Assembly: GCA_017557925.1 (NCBI GenBank)
Contig: JAFYWO010000173.1
Span: forward strand, 1-14,541
Direction of reading: 5' to 3'
DNA: 14,541 nucleotides
From: Alphaproteobacteria bacterium
GTDB taxonomy: Bacteria > Pseudomonadota > Alphaproteobacteria > RF32 > CAG-239
The notes under the pieces: model-generated
Database searches by the model: none
The model's input: only the letters and a program-made list of their open reading frames with translations
What the model was told of the DNA's origin: nothing
In this document: positions 1 through 6,864 of the stretch, in pieces
Position numbering within the stretch: position 1 is the stretch's first letter
Layout: every line of letters starts with the position of its first letter
Made by a program: the position numbers and the translations under genes

Positions 1-2
1 CC

Positions 3-323
3 AGACAAAGTCTGTTTAGTGATAAATTAGATGAAATAAGACGAGCAATAACAGGGGAAGATATTGACATTTCATCTCTTGATGAACCTATAGATTTGGA
101 CGACTATTCTGATGATGAGAATGTTCCTTTTGATGAAGATTTCAGCATATACGGCACGAAGGAACAAACTACAACCTCTACACCCTTGCCATCTAATCAA
201 GCAGAAGATGACGAGGAATGGGAGTGGGAGTATGTTGAAGATGACGAACAGGTAGGTGACATCACCGATGATGACGAATGGGAGTGGGAGTATGTTGAAG
301 AAACTGAGGAGAATAAAAAATAA
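3..323 (+). CDS. 3' end of an acidic protein with duplicated WEWEYVE motif (partial)
   Basis: The reading frame is open from the left edge, so the true start lies outside the window; the TTG at 96 is only an internal codon. About 106 residues are visible. The tail is very rich in Asp and Glu and contains two copies of a DDE-WEWEYVE segment 20 residues apart, encoded by a 26-bp exact DNA repeat. No transmembrane segment or catalytic motif is visible. It lies 55 bp upstream of, and on the same strand as, three genes that look like part of an envelope apparatus, so it may be the C-terminal tail of a cytoplasmic component of that system. I do not recognise the family. An acidic, low-complexity, probably disordered tail is all that can be read directly. 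Confidence 0.7.
   Translation, partial: RQSLFSDKLDEIRRAITGEDIDISSLDEPIDLDDYSDDENVPFDEDFSIYGTKEQTTTSTPLPSNQAEDDEEWEWEYVEDDEQVGDITDDDEWEWEYVEETEENKK
216..301 (+). repeat. 26-bp exact direct repeat with 60-bp period
   Basis: The copies at 216-241 and 276-301 are identical. Both are in frame and encode the EWEWEYVE(D/E) segment of the acidic protein. A 60-bp (20-codon) offset suggests an intragenic tandem duplication whose spacer has since diverged. Confidence 0.85.
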
Positions 324-381
324 ATAAAATATTTACAAATTCTATTGTATATTTTAGTTTTAGACAGATAGGGAAATAATG

Positions 382-897
382 ATGGCCGAAAATAATGAAC
401 TTGCAGCTACAAAAGAATCTTTATGGTATATAGATAACTATGTACTGATTAGGGATTACTATAACCGCACAGTATCAAGAATTGCCGCAAGATGTATAAG
501 AAAAGGAAATATTGCTATAGAGGACTATCCTTTTTATGGTTACATTGTAGATGTTCTTGATGAGTTATGCGAAATCGGAGATTACATAATTTCACATACA
601 GAATTGCATCCCTATGTTGAGAAAAAGATAAAAGGTGGAGTTATGGCTTTGAGTAGCAATTTGAGTTTATATAAGCAAGAATTGGAACGCAACGCTTCTG
701 TTGAAATAACCGCCAGAAAAGATTCCGATTTAAGTGTGGCAAAAAATGCTTTTGAAGGCTTCACTAATCAATCAGAAACACAAGACGCAAATCCAATAAA
801 AGGTGCAGGACAAAGTATTGATGATGTTGTAGCAAAACTTATGGCACAACAAAATAAACTTACAACCGAAAAAGAGGAAAATGATGAGAATGTATAA
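382..897 (+). CDS. Uncharacterised helical cytoplasmic protein in secretin-like operon
   Basis: The protein has 171 residues from the ATG at 382; an in-frame ATG sits immediately before it at 379. I prefer 382 because the AGGGA at 370-374 lies at a better distance from it. There is no signal peptide or membrane segment. The first 110 or so residues look like a helical domain rich in Tyr, Ile and Arg (for example IRDYYNRTVSRIAARC), and the last 60 are polar and probably disordered. Its 3' end overlaps the start of the secretin-like lipoprotein gene, which suggests translational coupling and a shared function, perhaps as a cytoplasmic part of the same apparatus. I do not recognise the family and assign no function. 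Confidence 0.75.
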   Translation: MAENNELAATKESLWYIDNYVLIRDYYNRTVSRIAARCIRKGNIAIEDYPFYGYIVDVLDELCEIGDYIISHTELHPYVEKKIKGGVMALSSNLSLYKQELERNASVEITARKDSDLSVAKNAFEGFTNQSETQDANPIKGAGQSIDDVVAKLMAQQNKLTTEKEENDENV

Positions 898-2167
898 TAT
901 TTTTAATAAGCGCAAAGGTCTTTTTTTGCTTTTTTCTTTATTTTTCCTAATATCTTGTAATGCACACGATAATTCACAAGAAGCTGTGACCTCAACCAAC
1001 CAAGAAGAGGAAAGATTGGATAATTTTGTAATTCTTCCTCAACAGAATCCTTATATGTTAAGAACAACATATAGAGCAAATGATTTAGATTTAGAAACAC
1101 CTCTGCGTTGTAATGTAAATTGGAAAACGCAAGAGATGGTTCAAACTTTACCTCATAATAACGTATCATTTAAGCTTGAGAGAAATGATGTAAATGATAA
1201 AGTTCCTGATTTTGAGGTTAGAGATTTTTCTTTTGACAACATACCAACAGAACAAGCACTTCTAAAACTTACTGAAGAAGCAGGAATTACCTTGGTTGCT
1301 AAAGATGCTCCCTACCCTATGCTCTATGGAAATGACATAAGCGGTAGCTTTAAGGAAGTTTTGGATATGATTTCAAGGTCTGCGGACTTATTCTACAGAT
1401 ATGATGCAAAAACAAATTCCATAATTTTAAGCAGAAGAGCAAGTTTCACTCTGACAATTCCAAATTCTAGAACTCTTATGATTGGTTTTCTTGATGTTTT
1501 AAGAGGTGCCGGTATTACTGATATGGTTACAAACTGGCGTGATTACTCAATAACATTTGAAACAAATCTTGAAACGATGGATAAAGTTAATGATTTAGTT
1601 AAAGAGTTTGAAAATAACCCGACTATGGTTATGTATGACGTAAATATCTTTAGAGCTAAAGCTAAAGAACCCTGCGGAATTGTTTGGAATGATTTATTAA
1701 AAGATTTTGACTTTGGAAGCATAGCCACTACTCAGACAGGTATTATCGGCAGAATGCTTACGGTAACAAATGAAATATCTATTGAAACATTAAAAAACTT
1801 CGTTGGAAAATATGCTGAAATACAAGATATTTCTGAAGGACGTTTTGTCGTTCCTACTCGTTGGTTCTCTCGTTTTGATGTAGGTCGTTGCGGTAAATTA
1901 AGCGATATGGAATATCCATTATCATTACTTGCAAGAGCTGAGATAGAAAAAAATAACCGAATTTTATCGGAAATAACTTTAGATACAACAGATGGTGAAA
2001 TTACTAAATTTAAAGCTAGAAATCGTTTGGGTGAAAATTTCTTAATCATAGGTCTTCCAAGTGAAATTTTCGGAACAACTGAGCAAGGAACAGAAACTAT
2101 TGTGTTTATTGTTCCTCGTTTAGTTAGAATGTTAAAAACAGATGAAATGATAAAAAACAAAATTTAA
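884..2167 (+). CDS. Secretin-like outer-membrane lipoprotein (type IVb pilus PilN/BfpB-like)
   Basis: About 427 residues. GAGG at 874-877 serves the adjacent ATGs at 881 and 884, and I chose 884 on spacing. In numbering from 881, a lipoprotein signal peptide ends in a lipobox LISC with Cys26. Residues about 113-186 resemble the secretin N0/STN domain (FDNIPTEQALLKL, then a strand pair). Residues about 189-245 resemble a second N-type domain. From about 250 (MYDVNIFRA) to 420 (GLPSEIFGT, ETIVFIVPRLV) the pattern matches the secretin core, including an ISEGRFVVPTRWF stretch where secretins have their conserved mid-barrel segment. Secretins form multimeric outer-membrane channels for type II secretion, type IV pili and phage. 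At this length only the minimal domains are present, with no S-domain. The identification rests on reading by eye: secretin family is likely, the exact subtype uncertain. Confidence 0.65.
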   Translation: MRMYNIFNKRKGLFLLFSLFFLISCNAHDNSQEAVTSTNQEEERLDNFVILPQQNPYMLRTTYRANDLDLETPLRCNVNWKTQEMVQTLPHNNVSFKLERNDVNDKVPDFEVRDFSFDNIPTEQALLKLTEEAGITLVAKDAPYPMLYGNDISGSFKEVLDMISRSADLFYRYDAKTNSIILSRRASFTLTIPNSRTLMIGFLDVLRGAGITDMVTNWRDYSITFETNLETMDKVNDLVKEFENNPTMVMYDVNIFRAKAKEPCGIVWNDLLKDFDFGSIATTQTGIIGRMLTVTNEISIETLKNFVGKYAEIQDISEGRFVVPTRWFSRFDVGRCGKLSDMEYPLSLLARAEIEKNNRILSEITLDTTDGEITKFKARNRLGENFLIIGLPSEIFGTTEQGTETIVFIVPRLVRMLKTDEMIKNKI

Positions 2168-2178
2168 CGGAGTAAGTT

Positions 2179-2928
2179 ATGACCGACGAATCTTTGGATA
2201 AATTTACATACGAAAATAAAACAACTTCAAGTTCTTTATATAGTTCAACAACATCAGGAGAGATTGTAAGACCGAAACTTCGTAAAATAAAAAGACCAAA
2301 GATAAGAATCGCACCAGATACCCCTCCTGCACCTAAAAAGTTTACTCCTGAGGGTATAGACAACACCGAAGATATTTTAGTAGAAGCTCCTCAAGAAAAA
2401 GCAGATGATGTTATAAAAGAAACAAATACCAATCTGATAACTGCTTTAGAGGCAAATGATTTGGTATCAAACAATGAGTTTGAAAATTCTTATGTTCTGG
2501 AAGGATTACCCCCCGAGCTAGATTATGTAACAGACAACAATTTAGATGATGATGGTTATTATGACGGATATGTAAAAAAGAATATTGTTATAATCGCCTC
2601 TTTTGTTTGTATCATATTGGGTATATTTATTGGAAAAACTTTGTTTTCTTCTAAAAAAATTGAAAAACATGGCTTGGAAGGAGTTGTTATCAATCAAGAT
2701 GTTCCCTCAGGCAGACCAAGATGCGGACTAACAGATAAAAGTCAAGCATGTGTGTTTTATTTAATGAATTGGTATAAACAAGAATTAAACGGTAGAGATT
2801 TTTATAGACTGGCAGCACAACTTACCGGCAGGGAAGAATATATGATTGAAACTGATAATCTTCGCTATGCAAATGTAAAAATTAAACCCGGACACTTTGC
2901 GCAATTAAATATTCCTGCATTGAAATAA
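2179..2928 (+). CDS. Bitopic inner-membrane protein with periplasmic C-terminal domain
   Basis: The protein has 249 residues and starts 11 bp after the secretin-like gene, behind an ACGGAG ribosome binding site. Residues 1-132 are hydrophilic and presumably cytoplasmic, with a basic Pro/Lys stretch (about 31-55) followed by an acidic linker. Residues about 134-155 form one transmembrane helix. The remaining 95 residues are presumably periplasmic and include two cysteines (182 and 191) that could form a disulfide. This architecture suits an inner-membrane linker between cytoplasmic components and an outer-membrane secretin, as PilP/PilO-like or GspC-like proteins do. No family signature was recognised, so that role comes from context only. 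It is the last gene before a strong terminator. Confidence 0.75.
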   Translation: MTDESLDKFTYENKTTSSSLYSSTTSGEIVRPKLRKIKRPKIRIAPDTPPAPKKFTPEGIDNTEDILVEAPQEKADDVIKETNTNLITALEANDLVSNNEFENSYVLEGLPPELDYVTDNNLDDDGYYDGYVKKNIVIIASFVCIILGIFIGKTLFSSKKIEKHGLEGVVINQDVPSGRPRCGLTDKSQACVFYLMNWYKQELNGRDFYRLAAQLTGREEYMIETDNLRYANVKIKPGHFAQLNIPALK

Positions 2929-2947
2929 ATCCATAGACACAAAGCAC

Positions 2948-2974
2948 AAAAAAATGGGCAAAGCCCATTTTTTT
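2948..2974. terminator. Bidirectional Rho-independent terminator
   Basis: A perfect inverted repeat has arms at 2948-2959 and 2963-2974 with a 3-nt loop. The GC-rich core ATGGGC/GCCCAT is flanked by seven A and seven T, so it can terminate transcription from both directions. It sits between the convergent + strand secretin-like operon and the - strand SPOR-nagZ-tatA operon. Confidence 0.9.
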
Positions 2975-2986
2975 GTTACCTTATTA

Positions 2987-3175
2987 CTATTTTTCTTTCT
3001 TCTTGGAATTTGTACCAGCTTTTGAGGTTGTTGCTTTATCTTTTAGCTCTTTAGACATTTTTTTTGCCTCTTCAACAATATGAGGAGCTTCACCTTTTAT
3101 ACGTTCAGCTATTTGAGGCAAACGTTCCGCATTATAAATTACGGCAACAACTATTAAAACCAAAACCCAAATCAT
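2987..3175 (-). CDS. tatA: TatA/TatE-family-like small membrane protein
   Basis: A 62-residue protein with the TatA layout: a short N-terminal membrane helix (about 2-15), a hinge, an amphipathic helix (about 19-45) containing ERLPQIAERIKGE, and a Lys-rich tail. TatA assembles with TatBC to carry folded twin-arginine proteins across the inner membrane. The usual FG before the KLP motif is replaced by YNA, so this is a divergent member. The start codon overlaps the nagZ stop (ATGA at 3172-3175), which suggests translational coupling. In many alphaproteobacteria nagZ is followed by scpA, scpB, tatA, tatB and tatC. Here scpA and scpB are absent and no tatB or tatC follows before the terminator. 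The gene symbol rests on architecture plus synteny; a TatB-like or unrelated single-pass protein remains possible. Confidence 0.7.
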   Translation of the reverse strand: MIWVLVLIVVAVIYNAERLPQIAERIKGEAPHIVEEAKKMSKELKDKATTSKAGTNSKKKEK

Positions 3176-4239
3176 TTAACTTCTCCTTTCTTTAGCATCT
3201 TATGTAATACTTCCGTTGCATCATATGTATATTTTACATTCATAACATCCTTAAGCCCCTCAACATAGAAGTTTTTCTTAAGTTTGATATCAATTCGTTT
3301 TGGAGTATTATGAATGACTTTTTTTATGTTTGCAAATCTAATTAAAGATTTTTCAGTCATAAATCTTTTTTCATTGCATATGGCATTAAGTTCATCAATA
3401 TTTCCGGCGCAGTAGCATATTGCATCAATACCGGCATCCAAACAATTTATTGCCTTTTCAACAATATTACCTCTTACAGCGTGCATATCAATAGCATCAC
3501 TTAATAAAAATCCGTCAAAACCTATTATACCACGAATAAGCGTTGAAATTGATTTTTCAGAACTGCTGACGGGATTTTTATCATCAATACTATTCAATGT
3601 TATATGTGAGGTCATTGAAAGAGGATAATCTTTTACAAAATTCAGATATTCTACTTCCTTTTCTATTTCTTTTACCGAAAGATTTGTATCCAAAATATTT
3701 AAATGAGGGTCTTTTAGACAAGAAAAATGCCCAGGTATATGTTTGATACAAGGACAAACAGACATAGCAATATAGGCATCTGCCATAGCTGTTGCATATT
3801 TTACGATATCATTTTTATTTTTACCAAAACATCTGCTACTTAATACATTATTATCAACATCAGGAGCAATATCAATTACCGGAGCATAATTAACATTTAT
3901 ACCAAATTCTCTCATATCAACAGACATCAGTTCAGCGTGAATCTTACTGTATTCTATCGGATATTTTGACAAACTTTCTGCTGATACGTAAGGTGTTCTT
4001 TTTATCTTTTTTAGTCTTGAAACTCTTCCACCTTCTCCGTCAATAGCTATCAGCACATCATCTCTATTGATTGCATTTTTTATGTCATCAACTAATATTT
4101 TCAGCTCTTTTTTAGTTCTTATGTTTCTCTCAAACAACGTAACACCTAAAGGGCAGTATTTTGCAAACAACCGTTTTTCTTCATCGGTTAAAAACGCTCC
4201 TTTGCAAGATAGCATAGCTGAAAGAATTGGTTTACTCAT
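3172..4239 (-). CDS. nagZ: Beta-N-acetylglucosaminidase NagZ (GH3)
   Basis: The 355-residue length fits NagZ. GH3 signatures in order are IDGEGGRVSRL (66-76), the KHIPGH motif (166-171), the DPH segment with the NagZ Asp-His dyad (Asp177, His179), and LSDAIDM (247-252), whose Asp248 is the expected nucleophile. NagZ works in the cytoplasm on muropeptides recovered during peptidoglycan recycling, removing GlcNAc from GlcNAc-1,6-anhydroMurNAc peptides. It starts 9 bp after the SPOR-protein stop and overlaps the tatA-like start, so the three genes form one operon. SPOR next to nagZ is a common alphaproteobacterial arrangement. The IDGEGG segment carries Gly where many homologues have Gln. Confidence 0.92.
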   Translation of the reverse strand: MSKPILSAMLSCKGAFLTDEEKRLFAKYCPLGVTLFERNIRTKKELKILVDDIKNAINRDDVLIAIDGEGGRVSRLKKIKRTPYVSAESLSKYPIEYSKIHAELMSVDMREFGINVNYAPVIDIAPDVDNNVLSSRCFGKNKNDIVKYATAMADAYIAMSVCPCIKHIPGHFSCLKDPHLNILDTNLSVKEIEKEVEYLNFVKDYPLSMTSHITLNSIDDKNPVSSSEKSISTLIRGIIGFDGFLLSDAIDMHAVRGNIVEKAINCLDAGIDAICYCAGNIDELNAICNEKRFMTEKSLIRFANIKKVIHNTPKRIDIKLKKNFYVEGLKDVMNVKYTYDATEVLHKMLKKGEVK

Positions 4240-4248
4240 ATATGTATC

Positions 4249-5178
4249 CTAATTTTGTTTTATTATACAACTTATTTTGTTTTGCTTAAGTTTATAAGCT
4301 AAATTATCAGCCTCAGTTCTTGTCTTAAAAGCACCAACTTTCAGACGATATAAAGTGCTACCGTTTGTTGCGGTTATTTCTTCTATCTCGTGATGATACT
4401 GCTTTAAAAATGTATTTTTTTGTAACAAACCTTTCCATAATTTTTCTACAGCACTGCGACTTGATGAAGCAATAATTTGGGCATACCAAGTTCCTTTTAA
4501 GTTCTTTATCGGTGCAGCAATCTTTTCTTGTGGTTTAGAATCTGAAATATTTTCTGTTTTTTTAACAACATTAGAATTTATGGTATCTTGTAAATTAACC
4601 TCTACATCTTTTATTTTTTGAGGAATCACTATTTTTTCACGACTATTTGTATTAATACTTAAAAGGTTAGTTTCCGCAAGTTTAACTTCTTCTATTTTTT
4701 CTTCAAAATCTTCTTCTTTTTCATCCTTTAAAGAAACATCTTCATTTATACTTTCTACAAGACTCTCCATATCATTTGGAATGCTTATGGTATTTTCTAC
4801 AACCATTTTAGGCATATCCGGAAGAGGACGAATATTTACTTCTTTTATCTCCTTTTGTGTATTGTCCACAATATGATAAATTTCCCTGTCTTGATTATCA
4901 ATCTCCATACCTCCCGGGTCATTAGGTTGAACCTTAAAAGGTTTTGGCTGACGATGAATAACCGGTATTACAACCTCTTTATTACTCTTATCTTTCGGAG
5001 CTAAGAATACCCAACCGACGATTGCACCGACAAGGATTCCGGCCAACATTCCAATAAAACCATTTTTTGCCTGCTCTATTTCTTCTTGCCTATCATCCAA
5101 ACTTTGTATATTGCGGTCAGCAACTCGTTGATGATAGTCACTTATACTAGTCCTATCTTGGTTAAATCCTTGTAACAT
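4249..5178 (-). CDS. SPOR-domain inner-membrane protein
   Basis: The protein has 309 residues. A short cytoplasmic N-terminus is followed by one transmembrane helix (about 40-60, FIGMLAGILVGAIVGWVFLA), a long Lys/Glu-rich periplasmic linker, and a C-terminal SPOR domain (about 228-305) that begins GTWYAQIIAS and includes LYRLKVGAFKTRTEAD. SPOR domains bind denuded septal glycan, so the protein probably acts at the division site, like the FtsN and DedD family. It is the first gene of the minus-strand operon with nagZ, a pairing that places it near peptidoglycan turnover. A candidate -10 (TATACT) lies upstream on the minus strand, but no convincing -35 was seen. Confidence 0.88.
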   Translation of the reverse strand: MLQGFNQDRTSISDYHQRVADRNIQSLDDRQEEIEQAKNGFIGMLAGILVGAIVGWVFLAPKDKSNKEVVIPVIHRQPKPFKVQPNDPGGMEIDNQDREIYHIVDNTQKEIKEVNIRPLPDMPKMVVENTISIPNDMESLVESINEDVSLKDEKEEDFEEKIEEVKLAETNLLSINTNSREKIVIPQKIKDVEVNLQDTINSNVVKKTENISDSKPQEKIAAPIKNLKGTWYAQIIASSSRSAVEKLWKGLLQKNTFLKQYHHEIEEITATNGSTLYRLKVGAFKTRTEADNLAYKLKQNKISCIIKQN

Positions 5179-5636
5179 TATAAACCCCTTTTTATTGTGT
5201 TCGCCGTAGAGTATAATTAAAATATGTTTATAATCATTTAATATTCATCTGATAAAATTTAAGATATAAAAAAATTTTATAAAGATACATAATCAAAAAC
5301 ATTAACATATTAAAAATACGAAATTTTAATTTTTCATAACAAACCTAACAAAAAGAATTATGACTTTAAATAACGATTCGCAAACATCGTCTCAAAAAAA
5401 AGCTAAAAAACACAAGAAATACCCCCAAAAACAACATGTAAAAACAGTATGTTAGAGCCATTTCCTCAAAAATATCTCACTTTTTTAAACGAATCGGAAA
5501 AATACAGTATATTTTTGACTGATTTATGCTCCTTTATAAAGAAATCAGAAATAAAATAACGACAAAAATCATATAATTTGTTTGAAATTTTAAAATTTTA
5601 TGCAAAAAAAGCAAAATTTTTGCATTTTAAACGATC

Positions 5637-5658
5637 TTGGTAACTATTTGGTAACTAT
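5637..5658 (+). repeat. Perfect tandem 11-bp repeat TTGGTAACTAT x2
   Basis: Two adjacent identical 11-bp units, 5637-5647 and 5648-5658, lie about 90 bp upstream of the S41 peptidase start. An 11-bp period is about one helical turn and is typical of direct-repeat sites bound by OmpR/PhoB-family regulators, so an operator is plausible. This is inference. Confidence 0.6.
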
Positions 5659-5685
5659 TTCAGGACTAAAATTACGTTATAAACT

Positions 5686-5710
5686 TATATCAGCACGAAG
5701 TGCTGATATA
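5686..5710 (+). promoter_or_regulatory. Perfect 11-bp hairpin upstream of S41 peptidase
   Basis: The arms TATATCAGCAC (5686-5696) and GTGCTGATATA (5700-5710) are perfect complements around a GAA loop. No T-run follows, so it is not a classical terminator. It may be a 5'-UTR structure or a dyad protein-binding site. Confidence 0.5.
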
Positions 5711-5745
5711 ACAAACGAAATTAAATTATGACAATAGAGACTAAA

Positions 5746-6777
5746 ATGATGAAAAAGTTTTACATATTTTTATTTGCATTGCTTATAAATAGCTCTATTG
5801 CCTCTGCATACGAGTTTTTAGAAGTTAACAAGTTGTATCGTTTATTGGGCGACAAACACGAAACTTCTACAGATTTCCGCAGTATTTCAATAAAAGGCGC
5901 TAAAACTCTTAATGATTTTGATAAAGATTTCAGATTATTCAACAGTCATACAAAAGCCTATTTATACTATAAAAATAATCTTGTTAAAGTTCTTGATTTA
6001 CCAACCGAAGACTCTTCTGCAGAGGCATGGAGAACAACTTTAACAGATATTTTATCAACTTATAACCAATATTCTTCTATTAGTGACGAAAACAAACAAC
6101 GTTTAGAAAAACTCGTAATAAAGAACGTTGCAAAAAATATTGATAAAAATTCAAGAATCGAGAAAGACAGCTTAAAAAACAAGAAATTGAGCTTCAAAAT
6201 AAAAAATAATATAATTTACATCAGCTCACAAAATTTCTATAATGGTCTTGCTGACGATATAAAGAAAATCACTTCAGAAAACACAAATACAGTTGGTCTT
6301 ATATTGGATTTAAGAAATAATAAAGGCGGAGATTTTGCCGAAGCAGTTAAGGTTGCTGATTTATTTTTAGATAATTCTTTGATTGCATATAGTGTAGAAA
6401 ACGGCAAAACAAATTACTATAATTCTTCTAAAGGTGATGTTCTTGAAGGTAAGCAAATAGTTGTCTTGGTAAATAACAAAACCGCATCTGCTGCAGAAAT
6501 TGTTACAGCCGCACTTGGAGAACAAAGCAGAGCAACTATTATCGGAACAAAAACATATGGAAAAGGAAGCATCCAATCCGTTTATCATATAGATAACAGA
6601 AATCTTTATGTTACAAGTGGTTTTACATATACTCCTTCCGGAAAAATGATAAATGAGGCAGGCATTATTCCTCAAATTTGCACCGGCATTCAAAATAGTT
6701 GCAAAATTTCAGATAATAAAAATTCCTCAAAAGATATTTTGTTGGCTATAAACCTTATAAAAAATAGCTTAGTGTAA
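5746..6777 (+). CDS. Secreted S41-family (CtpA-like) serine peptidase lacking a recognisable PDZ domain
   Basis: The protein has 343 residues from 5746. That start puts a signal peptide (MMKKFYIFLFALLINSSIASA) right at the N-terminus and has an AGAGA upstream. The in-frame ATG at 5728 has no ribosome binding site. The C-terminal half is a clear S41 fold: GLILDLRNNKGG, then TASAAEI with the catalytic Ser (about 248), then YGKGSIQ with the catalytic Lys (about 273), then a TPSGKMINEAGI-like end. Carboxy-terminal processing peptidases cleave periplasmic substrates, often in envelope quality control. In the family a PDZ domain precedes the catalytic core, but here only a short linker separates the N-terminal helical region (ending VAKNIDKNSR) from the core. 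The gene appears monocistronic, and its upstream region carries the 11-bp tandem repeat and the hairpin. Confidence 0.85.
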   Translation: MMKKFYIFLFALLINSSIASAYEFLEVNKLYRLLGDKHETSTDFRSISIKGAKTLNDFDKDFRLFNSHTKAYLYYKNNLVKVLDLPTEDSSAEAWRTTLTDILSTYNQYSSISDENKQRLEKLVIKNVAKNIDKNSRIEKDSLKNKKLSFKIKNNIIYISSQNFYNGLADDIKKITSENTNTVGLILDLRNNKGGDFAEAVKVADLFLDNSLIAYSVENGKTNYYNSSKGDVLEGKQIVVLVNNKTASAAEIVTAALGEQSRATIIGTKTYGKGSIQSVYHIDNRNLYVTSGFTYTPSGKMINEAGIIPQICTGIQNSCKISDNKNSSKDILLAINLIKNSLV

Positions 6778-6786
6778 AAAAATTAG

Positions 6787-6814
6787 TTGACATTATAGAT
6801 ATTAAATATATAGT
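6787..6814 (+). promoter_or_regulatory. Putative sigma-70 promoter for rpmG
   Basis: A perfect -35 (TTGACA, 6787-6792) is followed by a 16-bp spacer and a near-consensus -10 (TATAGT, 6809-6814), about 50 bp upstream of rpmG. The elements lie within an imperfect inverted repeat (TGACATTATA, 6788-6797, against TATAGTGTCA, 6809-6818). Confidence 0.6.
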
Positions 6815-6864
6815 GTCATAAAAGTTTTTTGTGTTTAACCTTAATATTGACAAGAGTAAAATAA

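Larger units (their letters stand above)
5179..5727. other. Long AT-rich intergenic region between divergent genes
   Basis: About 550 bp separate the SPOR gene (-) from the S41 peptidase gene (+). I see no convincing gene, tRNA or origin signature such as clustered DnaA boxes. It holds AT-rich near-palindromes around 5585-5625 (for example AAATTTTAAAATTTT), a perfect tandem 11-bp repeat at 5637-5658 and a perfect hairpin at 5686-5710. A 31-codon Lys-rich frame at 5360-5455 lacks a clear ribosome binding site. The region is long for an otherwise tightly packed window, so it probably carries the regulation of one or both flanking genes. Confidence 0.6.

Noticed and set aside
772..1169. Two minus-strand frames overlapping the secretin-like gene start
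   Set aside because: They are antisense to genes with clear ribosome binding sites and protein features, and have no recognisable domains.
1543..2366. Three minus-strand frames of 61-142 codons
   Set aside because: They lie antisense to the secretin-like lipoprotein and its downstream gene. The plus-strand frames have lipobox, domain-like patterns and start signals; these do not.
5637..5658. Phage or integrative-element attachment site at the tandem repeat
   Set aside because: No tRNA, integrase or second distant copy is present; xerC at 7093 is the chromosomal housekeeping recombinase.
5179..5727. Replication origin in the long AT-rich intergenic region
   Set aside because: No clustered DnaA boxes were seen and the neighbours (SPOR, S41 peptidase) are not typical origin-flanking genes.
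6367..6693. 108-codon minus-strand Cys-rich frame
   Set aside because: It is antisense to the S41 catalytic core; its composition is explained by that coding sequence.
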